Below, one piece after another: positions 21,336 to 32,066 of a stretch of DNA of 64,000 bases (positions within the stretch are counted from its first letter, which is position 1; the number at the start of each line of letters is the position of its first letter). Under the pieces are notes generated by a model that was given only the letters and a program-made list of their open reading frames with translations, was not told the origin of the DNA and searched no databases. Position numbers and translations under genes: made by a program. The stretch comes from Pelagophyceae sp. CCMP2097 (lineage: Eukaryota > Sar > Pelagophyceae). The DNA is taken from the NCBI GenBank assembly GCA_026770575.1, contig MU657209.1, positions 121,510 to 185,509 on the forward strand. The letters are read 5' to 3'.

Positions 21336-21503
21336 CAAAGCCTCGAGGACGGGCCGCCAAATATAACAGTTACAATTGTACTAAGTCATGACACTATTTT
21401 CTTGTAATTGCGAATTTGCATGGGCATTTTTAAAAGTGAAATGAACCCCCAAAACCCTTTTGTAGCCCGTCGTGCGACTTTTGGGGGATTTACGTCTGGG
21501 GCG
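21336..21503. terminator. Shared 3' region of convergent genes with hairpin
   Basis: AT-rich gap between two converging genes. CCCCCAAAA at about 21447 pairs with TTTTGGGGG at about 21479-21487, a perfect 9-bp stem with a loop of about 25 bases. It could form in the 3' UTR of either transcript; a termination role is inferred. Confidence 0.35.
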
Positions 21504-24156
21504 CTAGGCCGCGTCGAGTTGCCGGAGCTGGAGCTCGAGTTTGCGGGTGGCCTCATCGAGCTTGACCTTGAGGCCTTTCATCGTCTCAGAATCCGGTTGT
21601 TGCTCCAGGACCGTCGCCAGCTGCCGTTGCCGCTCGCGGCAGCCCTCGAGCTTGGCCGCCAAAGCGGACCGCCGTGCGGCGCTCCGCTCCGCGCACACGC
21701 CAGCCGATGGTGTAGCGACGACGACGGCCGTCGCCGTCGAGGGCGGCGGATGCGGCGCGGCTCCAGCGGGAGACAAGGCCTCGTCGCCCTCGACCTGGCG
21801 ACGTGAGATCGACATATACGAGTGGCAAGGCGTGAGAAGAAGCGACGGACCGCACCGTCGCGCGAGGCTCGGCGACGGCCGCCGCTGCTCGAGGCGCGTC
21901 GTCTGCGCTTTTCCTCGTCGGACTCGGAGGTAGGAGCGGCGGCGTGCCGGCTCGTCGCGGCGGCGTGTCGGATCGCCGCGGCGGCTCGTTGGATCCCGAT
22001 CGCGGCGCCGCTCCGTCCCTCGACGATCTCGGGATGTAGTCCGAGACGAGCCCCTCGTCGAGCAATGCGGCCGACCGCGCCGAGCCTGGTAGTTTGCCTC
22101 GAGGGGCCTCGTCGCTCGCCTCGTGCTTTTGCGTCGAGGCGGCGAGGACGTACCGTCGGGCGACACGTGCAGCGTCGAGAGCTGGCGCGCGAGCATGAGC
22201 CGCTCCTCCTGAAATGGCCACGTCGCGCGACGGGTCGCGGGCCCTCTGGGTCGTCGTTCCAAGGCGACGAAAAGCGGCTCGGACGCACTTTGAGGCGCTT
22301 GGCATGCGCGGCGAGTTGTCGCTGGACCATGCGCGCCTCGTCGGCGTCCGCTTTCGCAGCCGCGACGCGGTCGTCGGCAGCCTTGCGGAGGCGCTTGAAT
22401 TCCCCCACGAGTAGACGCTTCTCGTCGGAGAGTCTAGCGACTGTGGCCTGCGACACTGCGACGTCGACGTCCAAGCGCTCGACGGCGGCGGCGGCGGCGG
22501 CGGCGGCGGACCGCGCGTCGGCGATGGCGGCGGCAGCGGCGCCGTCACCCGCACCGAGGCGCGCCCACGTCGCTTCGGCGTCGCCCGCAGCGATGCGCTG
22601 CACGAACGGGTTCGTCTGCCCGGGTGCGAAGCGCGAGAGCTCAAAGTCCACGAGGGCGCGCAGCGCGCCCTCGGCCACCGCGGCGCGCGCGTCGGCGCGC
22701 GCGCACCGGTCCTCTGCCATACGCCTACACCGGGTCGTGACCGCACCACCGTATGCTGCGCGACTCACTTTTCGGCGTGGAGCACGTCGCGCTGCCTTTT
22801 AAAGTCTTTCTGCTCGGCGTCGCGCTGCGCCCGTTGGAGGTCCGCGGCGCCCGCCGCCGAGCGCGCGCGCGCCTCGGCGGCGGCGGCCTCGTCTTCCAAC
22901 TGGGACATTTGCGCCGCGGCCGCTTCTGTGAGCTCGTACGCGCGCCGCAGCCGTTCCAATTGCTCCTCGCGGTCCACGGAGACGCGGTCCGCGGACGCCG
23001 CACCCTGCGCCGCGATGGAGGCGCGGATGCGGTCGCGGATGTGCAGGCCTGTGACGCTCCCCGTGCGCTGCGGCGCCGGCGGCGTCTTGGCCTCGGCGGC
23101 CTTTGGCGAATCGTCGTCCGCGGCCGTGCAGCGCACGACCATATTCGCCGGTGACGATTCGCGCAGCCGCCGCTCCAGGTCGCCCTGCGACGCGGCGCAC
23201 TCGCGCCGCTGCGCCTCCTCGGCCGCCGCCACGGTGGCCGCCGCGTACCTACCACGAAGCGGCGTCGAGACTGCGGTCAGATGATCCTCATGTTGTTTCG
23301 GGTGCCGCTCTCTGCGCCTCGTCGGCTCTTCTGGCGACCCGCGCGAGGCTCACGCGGCTGCGGAGCAGTGGACGACTTTGAAGGTGAGCCTCTTCTCCGC
23401 CAACCTCGACTCGTTGTGCCAGACAAACAACAGCCTTCCAGCGTCCAGCGTCGAAAAGTCGCCCGAGACGGCCGACTCGTCGGGCGCGGCCCTTCGGTCG
23501 AAGCCCGCCAGCGGCTCTAAAGGCTCGAGGCTGCTGGCAATAAGGCCCGCGGGCCGCGCCTTTGCGTCGTCCGAGGCGACGAATCCGACTGTGAACTCCA
23601 AATCCGCCGTGTCGAGGGACATTGCTCGCGGGGCCACGAGGCACTGCCAGAACACCGTCTCTCCGGCGGCGACAGGCTGCGAAAACGTCTGCCGGTCGCG
23701 GCGGCCGACCTTGACATGGTGTTCGTTCGCACCCAGCAGGATAAAGTCGGCGATGGCGCGCGCGCTCGCTTCGCTGCGCGGCGCGCCGACGCCGCCGGCG
23801 CCGAGGAAGCGCGCAAGGGCTGCAGCGCGCTTGGCGCGCGGGTCGCAGACGAGCTTCGCGAGCCAAGACTCGCACGCGCGCGCCACGAGCGCCGAATCGC
23901 GCCGCCCGCGCGCCTCGGCCAGCCTGCGACGCCGTTACGGCAGGGCGTCGGAAGCGCGGGCGGCTCACCTTGCTTCCAGCTCGTCGACGCCGACCAACAC
24001 CATCGGCATCGGCAAGCCGTCGCTGAGCTCGGCCTCGATCTCGGCGCGGAGCTGCAGGCAACGCGAGACCGGCACGGCCAGCGAAACGCCGTCGAGGCCG
24101 TCGCCAAAGGAACAGCGCACCTCGAGCGCCAACGAAGTCTCCCACCCCGATGCCAT
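21504..24156 (-). CDS. PX-like/GOLD domain protein with long coiled coil
   Basis: Exons 24156-23969, 23923-23354, 23248-22769, 22724-22289 and 22208-21504 sum to 792 aa in frame. Residues 1-100 resemble a PX phosphoinositide-binding fold (LRAEIEAELSDGLPMPMVLV; ACESWLAKLVCDP; ALARFLG). Residues about 115-250 are a GOLD beta-sandwich: ANEHHVKVGRRD, GETVFWQCLVAP, DLEFTVGFVASD, SGDFSTLDAGRLLFVWHNES. The rest is coiled coil (EEQLERLRRAYELTEAAAAQ; LDVDVAVSQATVARLSDEKR; end KLDEATRKLELQLRQLDAA). Stopping at 23350 would give a PX-GOLD-only protein, but the GTGAG there splices in frame to the coil. GOLD plus coil recalls FYCO1-type endosome adaptors. The Ser/Pro-rich last exon has an alternative frame, so its sequence is less certain. 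Confidence 0.75.
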
Positions 24157-24490
24157 CCCGCCTCCGCGGACGACGCGTATACAGCCCTCGGGGCCGCTCG
24201 CGGGGAACCGGTGCCCGCCGCGGCAGGGCCGCTGCGACGCGACGCAGAGGCGACCGGGCCGACCAAGAACCGCGCCTTTGCGCGGCGTGAATGCAGAATG
24301 TTACAATTTGTAAACGGGGTTCATTAAACTTTAAACTTTTAGCGATATCGACGGTTCGTGTCCGACCTTCACAAGCGCGGGGCACGCATGAGGCGGCGGT
24401 AACTCGGCAGGCCTCGCAGCATACCGCCTCTTTTCTCCCATCGAGCGGCTCTCCCTCGCGGCTCCGGCTGCCTCTTGCGGCCCGACGACG
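24157..24490. promoter_or_regulatory. Divergent promoter region, no motif recognised
   Basis: 334 bases between the PX/GOLD gene (minus) and the SAS-6-like gene (plus). An AT-rich patch (TTACAATTTGTAAA, then TTAAACTTTAAACTTT) lies at about 24300-24342. No coding exon seen. Confidence 0.35.
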
Positions 24491-25222
24491 ATGACGAGCC
24501 TGGAGCTGCTCTCGCTGGACCCGAGCCTGCGCGCCGGCGCGAGCATCGTCGCGACGTTCGATGACCTGCCCGTCGAGTTCCGGCTGCCGAACGATGACGG
24601 CCCATCAAAGCACAGTTCGACGCGCGTGGGCGGGTCGATAGCGGCGGGCACCGAGGCCTTGCAGGTCCAAATCCTGGGCCACCCCGACGGCTCCTTGACG
24701 CTCCGTTTGCTGAGCGAGACGGACGTCTTCTTCCACTATGCGCGCACGCTGACCCACAGCGGCTTCGCGGCTCTGCAAGAGCAGCAGCAACTTCTAGCGG
24801 ACCTCGACTCGCTCCCGGCCATGCTCCTCGACCTCTTCGAGCAGTGCAAGGCGGGCCAGCAGATCCGGTGCTGCTTCGTCCTCACGTCGGACTCTACGGC
24901 CAACTTTGATATCATCTCCAACGCGCACTCGTTCCGAATCGTCGAACTCTTCTCGTGCGTTCTTTGCGGTCCGAAGAGTGGCCCCAGCGCCTTCTCTGCT
25001 CAGAGCGGCCCCGCCGCTTGCTCAGCCCCCGCTCCTAGGCTGAAGATGGACCGCGCTCCTGAAGCGGAGACGCAGCTCTTGATCTCGTTTCGCTACAACG
25101 GCCTGCGCGCGCGGCTCAACTCGGCCGTGTCAAAAATGGATGACTTGGTCACCGCCGTGCGCCACCGCCACCCGCAGTTGCTCGACGACATCGAACAAGA
25201 ACTCTTTGGCGTCGACGAATAA
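24491..25222 (+). CDS. SAS-6 head-domain protein lacking the coiled coil (SAS6L-like)
   Basis: Exons 24491-24954 and 25039-25222 give 215 aa; reading through the 84-nt intron is also open but interrupts the domain with non-conserved sequence. The whole protein is the centriolar SAS-6 N-terminal fold: VQILGHPDGSLTLRLLSETD, FFHYARTLTHSGFAALQEQQ, LLADLDSLPAMLLDLFEQC, NFDIISNAHSFRIVELF, then LLISFRYNGLRARLNSAVSK. In SAS-6 this head dimerises to build the nine-fold cartwheel, followed by a long coiled coil; here the protein stops shortly after the head. That matches the SAS6-like type known from some protists. XRCC4-superfamily membership is an alternative. Confidence 0.8.
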   Translation: MTSLELLSLDPSLRAGASIVATFDDLPVEFRLPNDDGPSKHSSTRVGGSIAAGTEALQVQILGHPDGSLTLRLLSETDVFFHYARTLTHSGFAALQEQQQLLADLDSLPAMLLDLFEQCKAGQQIRCCFVLTSDSTANFDIISNAHSFRIVELFSCVLCGPKSGPSAFSAQSGPAACSAPAPRLKMDRAPEAETQLLISFRYNGLRARLNSAVSKMDDLVTAVRHRHPQLLDDIEQELFGVDE

Positions 25223-25390
25223 CGCCCAGCCAGGCGCAGCGCACCCGCCTCGAGCCCCGCCCCGTACTCGGAGCCGCGACGAGGAGCATGCGTAACATTA
25301 GAGCGCGACGCCCCAGGGCCGGGTCGCCGTCACGGCGCGCTCGCCGTCACCTCCCGGTGGTGTGCCCCTCGCCACCCATGAGCGAGGCGC

Positions 25391-26421
<1,031 letters not shown>

Positions 26422-26490
26422 GAAGTCAACTTGCGACGATTGATTTCCGGCCGGTTGAGAAAACGTGTCATTCGGCGAAGCGTATAGGCT
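26422..26490. promoter_or_regulatory. 69-bp shared divergent promoter
   Basis: The entire distance between the RpiA and MIC60 start codons. Both 5' UTRs and both core promoters must fit here or overlap the genes. No TATA-like box seen. Confidence 0.5.
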
Positions 26491-27960
26491 ATGGCCCTGC
26501 TCCGGCGCGGCCTGCGCCTCTCCGGCGCGGCGCTGGCGGCGTGCGGGTCGCGCGCCGCGCGCCTCGACGAGGACGCGGCGCCGCGCGAGGCCACCTTTGG
26601 CGTCGATGCGGTGCCAGAGGCGGTGCTTCCTATGGTCTTAAAAAAGCCGACAGATGAAGTCGTCTTCAAGAAGCCGAACGTCGACGAACTCAAGATGCGC
26701 CTCGCCACCGTGGTGCGGCATCGTTGCTGTCTCGGGGCGGGGCTCTCCATCGCCGGAGCGGCCGGCGCATCGGACCCGCATCTGTCCATAGGCGGCGGAG
26801 ATGGAGGAGCGGTCGCGCTGGGAGGCGGTGCGGGTCCACGCGCTGCTGGAACAGGTCGAGGGCAGCGCGGCGAAGCAGTGCGCGGCCCTGCTCCGCGCCG
26901 AGGCCGACGCGGCCGGCGCCGAGTCCGCCGCGCGCCTCTCGGCGCAACGCGCAGCTGACGCAATCGAGCTCGAGATTGCAGTCGACGCGAAACGCGCCGC
27001 CAACGACGACAAGTTCGGCGCCCTCCTCGAGGCCCACGAGCGAGCGACGCGTGCGTTTTCCGCCGCGGCCGGCGGAGATGCGTGGCGCGGACACATGCGT
27101 CGACATAGGCGCGGAGTGGGCGGCGAAGCTCGAGGCGGCGCTGGCGGCGGCGGACGGCGCGGCGCAGGCGCGGCTCGAGGCGGACTTGGACGAGTGGACC
27201 GCCGCGAGCGCGGCGGCGGCCCTGGACCGCGCGGCCGCCGCGGAAGATATCGGCCGCGAGCTTGAGGCGTGCTTCGCCCAGATTGAGCACAAGATGCTGG
27301 AGCACGAGTCTCAGGCCGCTCTGCACCGATCGACGCTCGTCGTCTTGCGCTGCATCGACGCGCTCAACTCGCAACGCCCCGCCGATAAAGCCGTCGCCGC
27401 CGCCCGCGGCGCGGGCGACGACGTCGTCGCGGCCGCGCTCGGCCCGCTGACGCCCGCGAGCCTGAAGCGCGGCGTGCCCGACCTGGCACAGCTGGAGCGG
27501 CGCTTCTTCGGCGCCGTCAAGGGCCACACGGCGCGCTGGCTCATGGTGCCTGACGGCATGGACGGTGACGTTTTGGGCCACGCCATCGGGGCCGTCTTGG
27601 CCACGCCCCTCCTCTCGAACCCGACGCGCACGTCCCTCGGCGGGCCCACCGAGCCGCTCGTCCTTGGCCGCGTCCCTTGGAAAAGCCCTCGTCGTCCCGC
27701 GATGCCTTTCGAAACCGTTCTGACTGTGGCCTCCGCAGGCGGCGCTGGACGAGGCGGCGGCTGCGCTCAAGGTCGGCAACCTCTCGGCCTGCGTCCTGGC
27801 GCTGCGCAAGGTGGACCGCCCCAACGCCAAGACTGTCAACCCGTCGACGGACTGGCTCGACGACGCCCAAGCGCGCCTCCGCGCGGACCAGGCCGCGAGG
27901 CTCCTCCGCGCGAGGCTCGCCCTCGTCAACGCCGCCGCGGGGCGCGGCCAGGCGGCGTAG
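26491..27960 (+). CDS. MIC60: MICOS subunit MIC60 (mitofilin)
   Basis: Inner-membrane organiser of mitochondrial crista junctions. Exons 26491-26709, 26792-27050, 27109-27659 and 27739-27960 sum to 416 aa. The first exon (MALLRRGLRLSGAALAACGS) is a mitochondrial presequence. The middle is coiled coil (AWEVR-like MEERSRWEAVRVHALLEQVE; EWAAKLEAALAAADGAAQAR). The C-terminal mitofilin domain is clear: ARWLMVPDGMDGDVLGHAIG, LDEAAAALKVGNLSACVLAL, STDWLDDAQARLRADQAARL. It is shorter than animal mitofilin (about 750 aa), mostly in the coil, and an obvious membrane helix after the presequence is not seen. Confidence 0.88.
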
Positions 27961-28424
27961 CGCGCTGCGGCCGCCGCCCCCCGGCGGAAGAAGCCCCGCG
28001 GCCTTTGCGCGGGGCTGCCCACTAGTAACAATCGGGTCCATCTCTTTCTCTCATGCGATTCGCCCTCAGCCGCGGCGCGGGCCGGCGAGCCAGCCGTGCT
28101 TGGACCCAATCGATGGTGGAGAAACTTCTTACCGGATCGCCCAGCTTTCTTGGGCCCACCTACACATCTTGTATGCCTTCGCTGATAAATCTTTTTCGGC
28201 GATCACTTTGGTGTGCCAACGAGAGCGTCGAGAGGAAGTCTTCCGAGAGGTAACCTCGGGAGTCCTCTTTGGAGCCAAACCGGGGCCCCGCGGCTCCTCC
28301 TTGCCAGGGCAATCGAACGCGAGCCCTGCACAGTCGCATTGTGGTTCAAAGGGCGTGCAGAATCAAAGGGCGTGCAGAATAGCCAAAGGGCGCGGGTCGC
28401 CTCGCACTCAGCTCCGAGCGTGCC
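27961..28424. other. Intergenic with a 17-bp tandem repeat
   Basis: Between two plus-strand genes. TCAAAGGGCGTGCAGAA occurs twice in tandem at about 28346-28379, followed by a truncated third copy (CAAAGGGCG). No RNA gene or coding exon recognised. Confidence 0.5.
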
Positions 28425-29900
28425 ATGGACGCGTCGTACGGCGAGTCGCACGCGGTGGCGTTCGACGAGTCGGGCCACGATTTCATCGCGGCGCCTTTCT
28501 CGCCGCCGGGCGGCGCGTCGGACGTGCGCCGCGCGCTGGACGTCGCTGACTCCATGGTCCTCGAATACGTCGCTTTTCGCGGCTTCGCGGAGACGTTCCG
28601 GTCCTTTGCCGTGGAGCAGGCCGACGACGCGCAGCGCCGCGGGGCCTTTGACGCCAACTTTTGCGTCGAAGTTCTCCTAAGGCCCGTGCGCGCTTTGGAC
28701 GCGCAGGCTTTGCTAGAAGCCTGGGACTTCTTGGACGGGCGCTTCTTCGTCCGCCTCGACGCCGAGCTCGCGGCGCACGCCGACGCGCTCCGCTGCGGGC
28801 TTTATAGGTACTTTTGCGTCCACGCGATCCGCAAGGGCCATGCCGCAAAGGCCACCGCGCTGTGAGTCTCCTGGGGCGGCGCCGCTTCCTGCAACCACGC
28901 GACGTAGGCTGACGGAGCTGGCGCGCCGCGACTCTGAGGACGCGCGCGGCCGGGCGCCGGTGGCGGTGGCGGACGCTTTAGAGCCGTTTGAGGACGACGC
29001 GTACGAGCTGCCGCTCTGGGCCCCGGACGACGCGGCGGCGGAGCGTGCGCGGCGGCGCTCAAGCGAGGCGCAGCGGCGGCGGGCCCCAGGCGACGCGCGC
29101 AACGGGCCGAGGTGGCGAGAATGGTTCGCGCTGCCCCACGTCTCTGAGCCGCACCTCGATCCACTCTTCGAAATGTATTTCGGCAGCCCCTGGCGCGCCT
29201 CGTTCGTCACCTCGCTCCGCAACTTCCTGGCGGCGGTGTTTGCGCTCGCCCCGCCGCCAAAGCTCCTGCTCCTCGAAAAGTGGCATCGTGAGCGCCTTTG
29301 CTCCCTCGTATTGCAAGTGCTTCGACGGGGTGGCCCCGGACGTTCGCTGCGCAGGGAGCGACGCTCAGCGCGCTCTGCGGACGGAGCTTTCGGCAGCGCA
29401 GGCGCGCGGCGCGTCGCTCGACGGCGCGTTGCGCGCGGCCGTCGGCGAGCGCGACGCTCTGGCCGCGGCGGTGCGCGAGCTTCTGATTCACGCGCACCAC
29501 GAGTCGCTGCGGCATGCGACGGCGGGCGCGCGCCTCGGTCAGTCGGGCCTCTTCGACGACGACCCGCGCGACGCTGTGGACGAGGCGAGAAAGGCGGGGG
29601 CTGCAGCGCTCGACGCAGCAAAGGCCGCCTGCGACCGGTGCGGTCTTTTGTGGGCCCGGCAAATGCTCGACCGACGGGCCGTGGCACGTGCGACCCGCGC
29701 GCCGGCCGTGCGGCCCGCGCGGCGCGGCTGGAGCGGCGTAGGATTTATCCATCAACTTTATTTCAAATAGGCCGCCACCCACGCCCGACGACTCGGACGA
29801 GCAGCACCACAGAAACCTCGAGGCGCTCGTTTCGGCGACCAGGGCCTTTACGGACCACCTCAAGGGCTCGACGGCAAAGGCCGCGACGGAAGCGCCATAG
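28425..29900 (+). CDS. WDR91-like N-terminal domain protein without WD40 repeats
   Basis: Exons 28425-28861, 28908-29287, 29355-29649 and 29771-29900 sum to 413 aa (last donor provisional). WDR91 landmarks are in order: LEYVAFRGFAETFRSF (LisH-like), ALLEAWDFLDGRFFVRLDAE, RYFCVHAIRKGHAAKATAL, WREWFALPHVSEPHLDPLFE, SPWRASFVTSLRNFLAAVF. A coiled coil follows (SDAQRALRTELSAAQARG). In animals WDR91 acts with WDR81 to lower endosomal PI3P and ends in a seven-blade propeller; here a stop comes before any WD repeat and the next gene begins 250 bases on. Confidence 0.8.
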
Positions 29901-30150
29901 AGCCCACGCCGCGAGAGAACCGAACTCTTCAAGAAAGGGCGAGCCCCGTCGCGAGGCGGCCTTGCAGTAAAGACCGTTGCCATGTATCCCCTCCGGTCGG
30001 GCGCCTGCAGCGACTCCGTGAGGGGACGGCGCCGTGGCGCCCTCCCAGAATCTTTTCCGGTGTCCTCACACATTTGAGAACGAGCAGCCGAGGCCGTCGT
30101 GGCGAATTTCGTTCGCCGGCGCCGCTAGTAGCGCCTCTCGACGGTCCGCG

Positions 30151-31905
30151 ATGGACGGAACGGCGGGCTTCGCCGCCGCGGCAAAATCGAATGTCGTCGC
30201 GGGCTTCGCGGCGGCGGCAACGCCTTTAATCGGCTTCGCCGCCGCGGCCCCTCTCAGCGGCTTCGCGGCGGCGGCGCCTCCTCTCAGCGGCTTCGCCGCG
30301 GCGGCGCCCGCGGCTTCGCCGGGCGGGGCGGGCTGCGCGGCGGCGGCGCCCGGGCCGCCAACGAACGGGGGCTTCGCGGCGGCGTCGCACCCGGCGGCAG
30401 TGTTTATGGACGCACAGGCCGTCGCTCTCAAGCTGAAAACGGCGTCAACCCCCATCCCGTCGGGCCGCATCGGCGGCGTCGTGCCAAAGGGCCGCGTCGT
30501 GAGCTCGTACACCGTCGGCGGCGGTAAGGCGCTGCTACCGGCGCGGGCGCCAGAGCCGCGCGCGGCGCCTTCGGCGTCGGCAGCGACTGCAGCCGGGCAG
30601 CCGTGCGCGGGCTGCGGCTGGTTGACGTGCGTCTGCGCGCACTACGTGGCGCCGCGCCTCGTGCGCGCGCCGCTGCCTGCGGGGACGCGCTGCCGCGTCT
30701 GTTTCGACGGCGACTCGGATTCCGACGGCCTCGTGAGCCCGTGCGCCTGCCGCGGCGACTCTTTGTACGTCCACGAGTCGTGCCTGCTCCAGTGGGCCGC
30801 CACGTCGACGAAGGCAAAGGCGTACTATGCCTGCCCGACGTGCCAGACGGCGTACTTTGGCGCCGTCGCGATTCGCCTCGCAAAGGCACGCGTCGCCAAG
30901 CTGCGCGCCGCCGCCGCCGCCGCCGCCGAGGCGTCTGCCGCGGCGGCCGCCGCGCCCCTGCCTCCGCGGCGCACGGCGGCCCTCGCGGCGGTCCTCGCGG
31001 CCCTCAACGCAGAGGACGCGGCGGCCCTCAACGCCGCGCTCGTCGCCGTGGCCGTCCTCGAGCCCGGTGGCCCTGGGCGCGGCGGCCCCGAAGCCGCCGC
31101 GGACCTCGCCGCGGCCGCCGACGGGGACGTCGCGGGCCTCGTGGACGACGTCGGCACCTTGGCAACGGCCGAGGCGCTCCGCCTTGCCAACGCGCTGATG
31201 AACCTCGCCGTGGTGCTGAGCAACGAGGGCGAAGACGCGCAGTCCGAGGCGGCGCTCCGCGAGTCGGTGAGCCTGCGCGAGGCGGCGCTCGGGCCTGACC
31301 ACCCGCAGCTCGCGACTGCCAATACTTTGGCCTGGCGCCTCAACGAGCGCGACGCCGCCGGCGCGCCGGCGGACTCTGCGCGGCAATGGCTCCGGCAGAA
31401 CGACGACGCCCTCATATTGCAGCTGCAATCCGCGGCGGCGGCCGCCGAGGCGTCAAAAGACGACGTTGCCCTGCTCCGCGCCCTCTGCGAGCTGGGCCGC
31501 TTCTACGAGGCCACGGCTTTTGGCGACGCCGACGCCGAGTCGTGCTACCGCAAAGCGCTGGCCTTGCGGCCGGAAGCGAAAGACGTGCCGAGATGCGACG
31601 CTTTAGCTTTACTCGCCTCGCTCCTCACGAAGCGCGTCGTCCGGCGCGTCTGCGACGACGGCGGCGACGCTCCACGGCGGCGGACGTCGGCGGTCCACGA
31701 AGCCGCGCGCGACCTGGCAGTCTGTTCCGAGGCGAAGAAATACTCTTTAGAGGCCTACGAGATGGCGAAGCGCGTGCTCGGCGAGCGGCACCCCGCCGCG
31801 CTCAGCTTTAAGCGCGCCTTCGGCACCACGTGCCTCGTGAACCGCTACTTGGCCCAATGTCACGACCTCGCCGCGAGGCAACAGCGCCTCCGCGGCCAAG
31901 ACTAA
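30151..31905 (+). CDS. RING-CH (MARCH-type) protein with GFAAAA repeats and TPR-like region
   Basis: 584 aa, one exon. Residues 1-75 contain about eight degenerate repeats of GFAAAA. A Cys pair region (PCAGCGWLTCVCAHY) precedes a C4HC3 RING-CH finger: CRVCFDGDSDSDGLVSPCAC, VHESCLLQWAATS, YACPTCQTAYFG, which binds E2 enzymes in the MARCH ubiquitin-ligase family. There are no membrane helices, unlike most MARCH proteins. The C-terminal half is helical and TPR/kinesin-light-chain-like (LANALMNLAVVLSNEGEDAQ, SLREAALGPDHPQLATANTL), ending RVLGERHPAALSFKR. Probably a cytosolic E3 ligase or scaffold; targets unknown. Confidence 0.85.
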   Translation: MDGTAGFAAAAKSNVVAGFAAAATPLIGFAAAAPLSGFAAAAPPLSGFAAAAPAASPGGAGCAAAAPGPPTNGGFAAASHPAAVFMDAQAVALKLKTASTPIPSGRIGGVVPKGRVVSSYTVGGGKALLPARAPEPRAAPSASAATAAGQPCAGCGWLTCVCAHYVAPRLVRAPLPAGTRCRVCFDGDSDSDGLVSPCACRGDSLYVHESCLLQWAATSTKAKAYYACPTCQTAYFGAVAIRLAKARVAKLRAAAAAAAEASAAAAAAPLPPRRTAALAAVLAALNAEDAAALNAALVAVAVLEPGGPGRGGPEAAADLAAAADGDVAGLVDDVGTLATAEALRLANALMNLAVVLSNEGEDAQSEAALRESVSLREAALGPDHPQLATANTLAWRLNERDAAGAPADSARQWLRQNDDALILQLQSAAAAAEASKDDVALLRALCELGRFYEATAFGDADAESCYRKALALRPEAKDVPRCDALALLASLLTKRVVRRVCDDGGDAPRRRTSAVHEAARDLAVCSEAKKYSLEAYEMAKRVLGERHPAALSFKRAFGTTCLVNRYLAQCHDLAARQQRLRGQD

Positions 31906-32066
31906 ACGGCGACTTAAGCTGATGCAGTAACAACTTGACCAAGACATTCCCCAACGCGCCCGCTCCTCAGCAGTTCGGGTAATGATTAGAGGTGTTATGT
32001 GAAAGTGCCGGCTGCGCGTGTCACATGTATAAGGTGCGCCTCGCGCGTCGGTGGGGCAGCGGCGGT

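Noticed and set aside
23350..24156. A complete PX-GOLD protein ending at 23350
   Set aside because: The stop lies inside a GTGAG donor and splicing continues in frame for over 500 codons of coiled coil; kept as an alternative isoform only.
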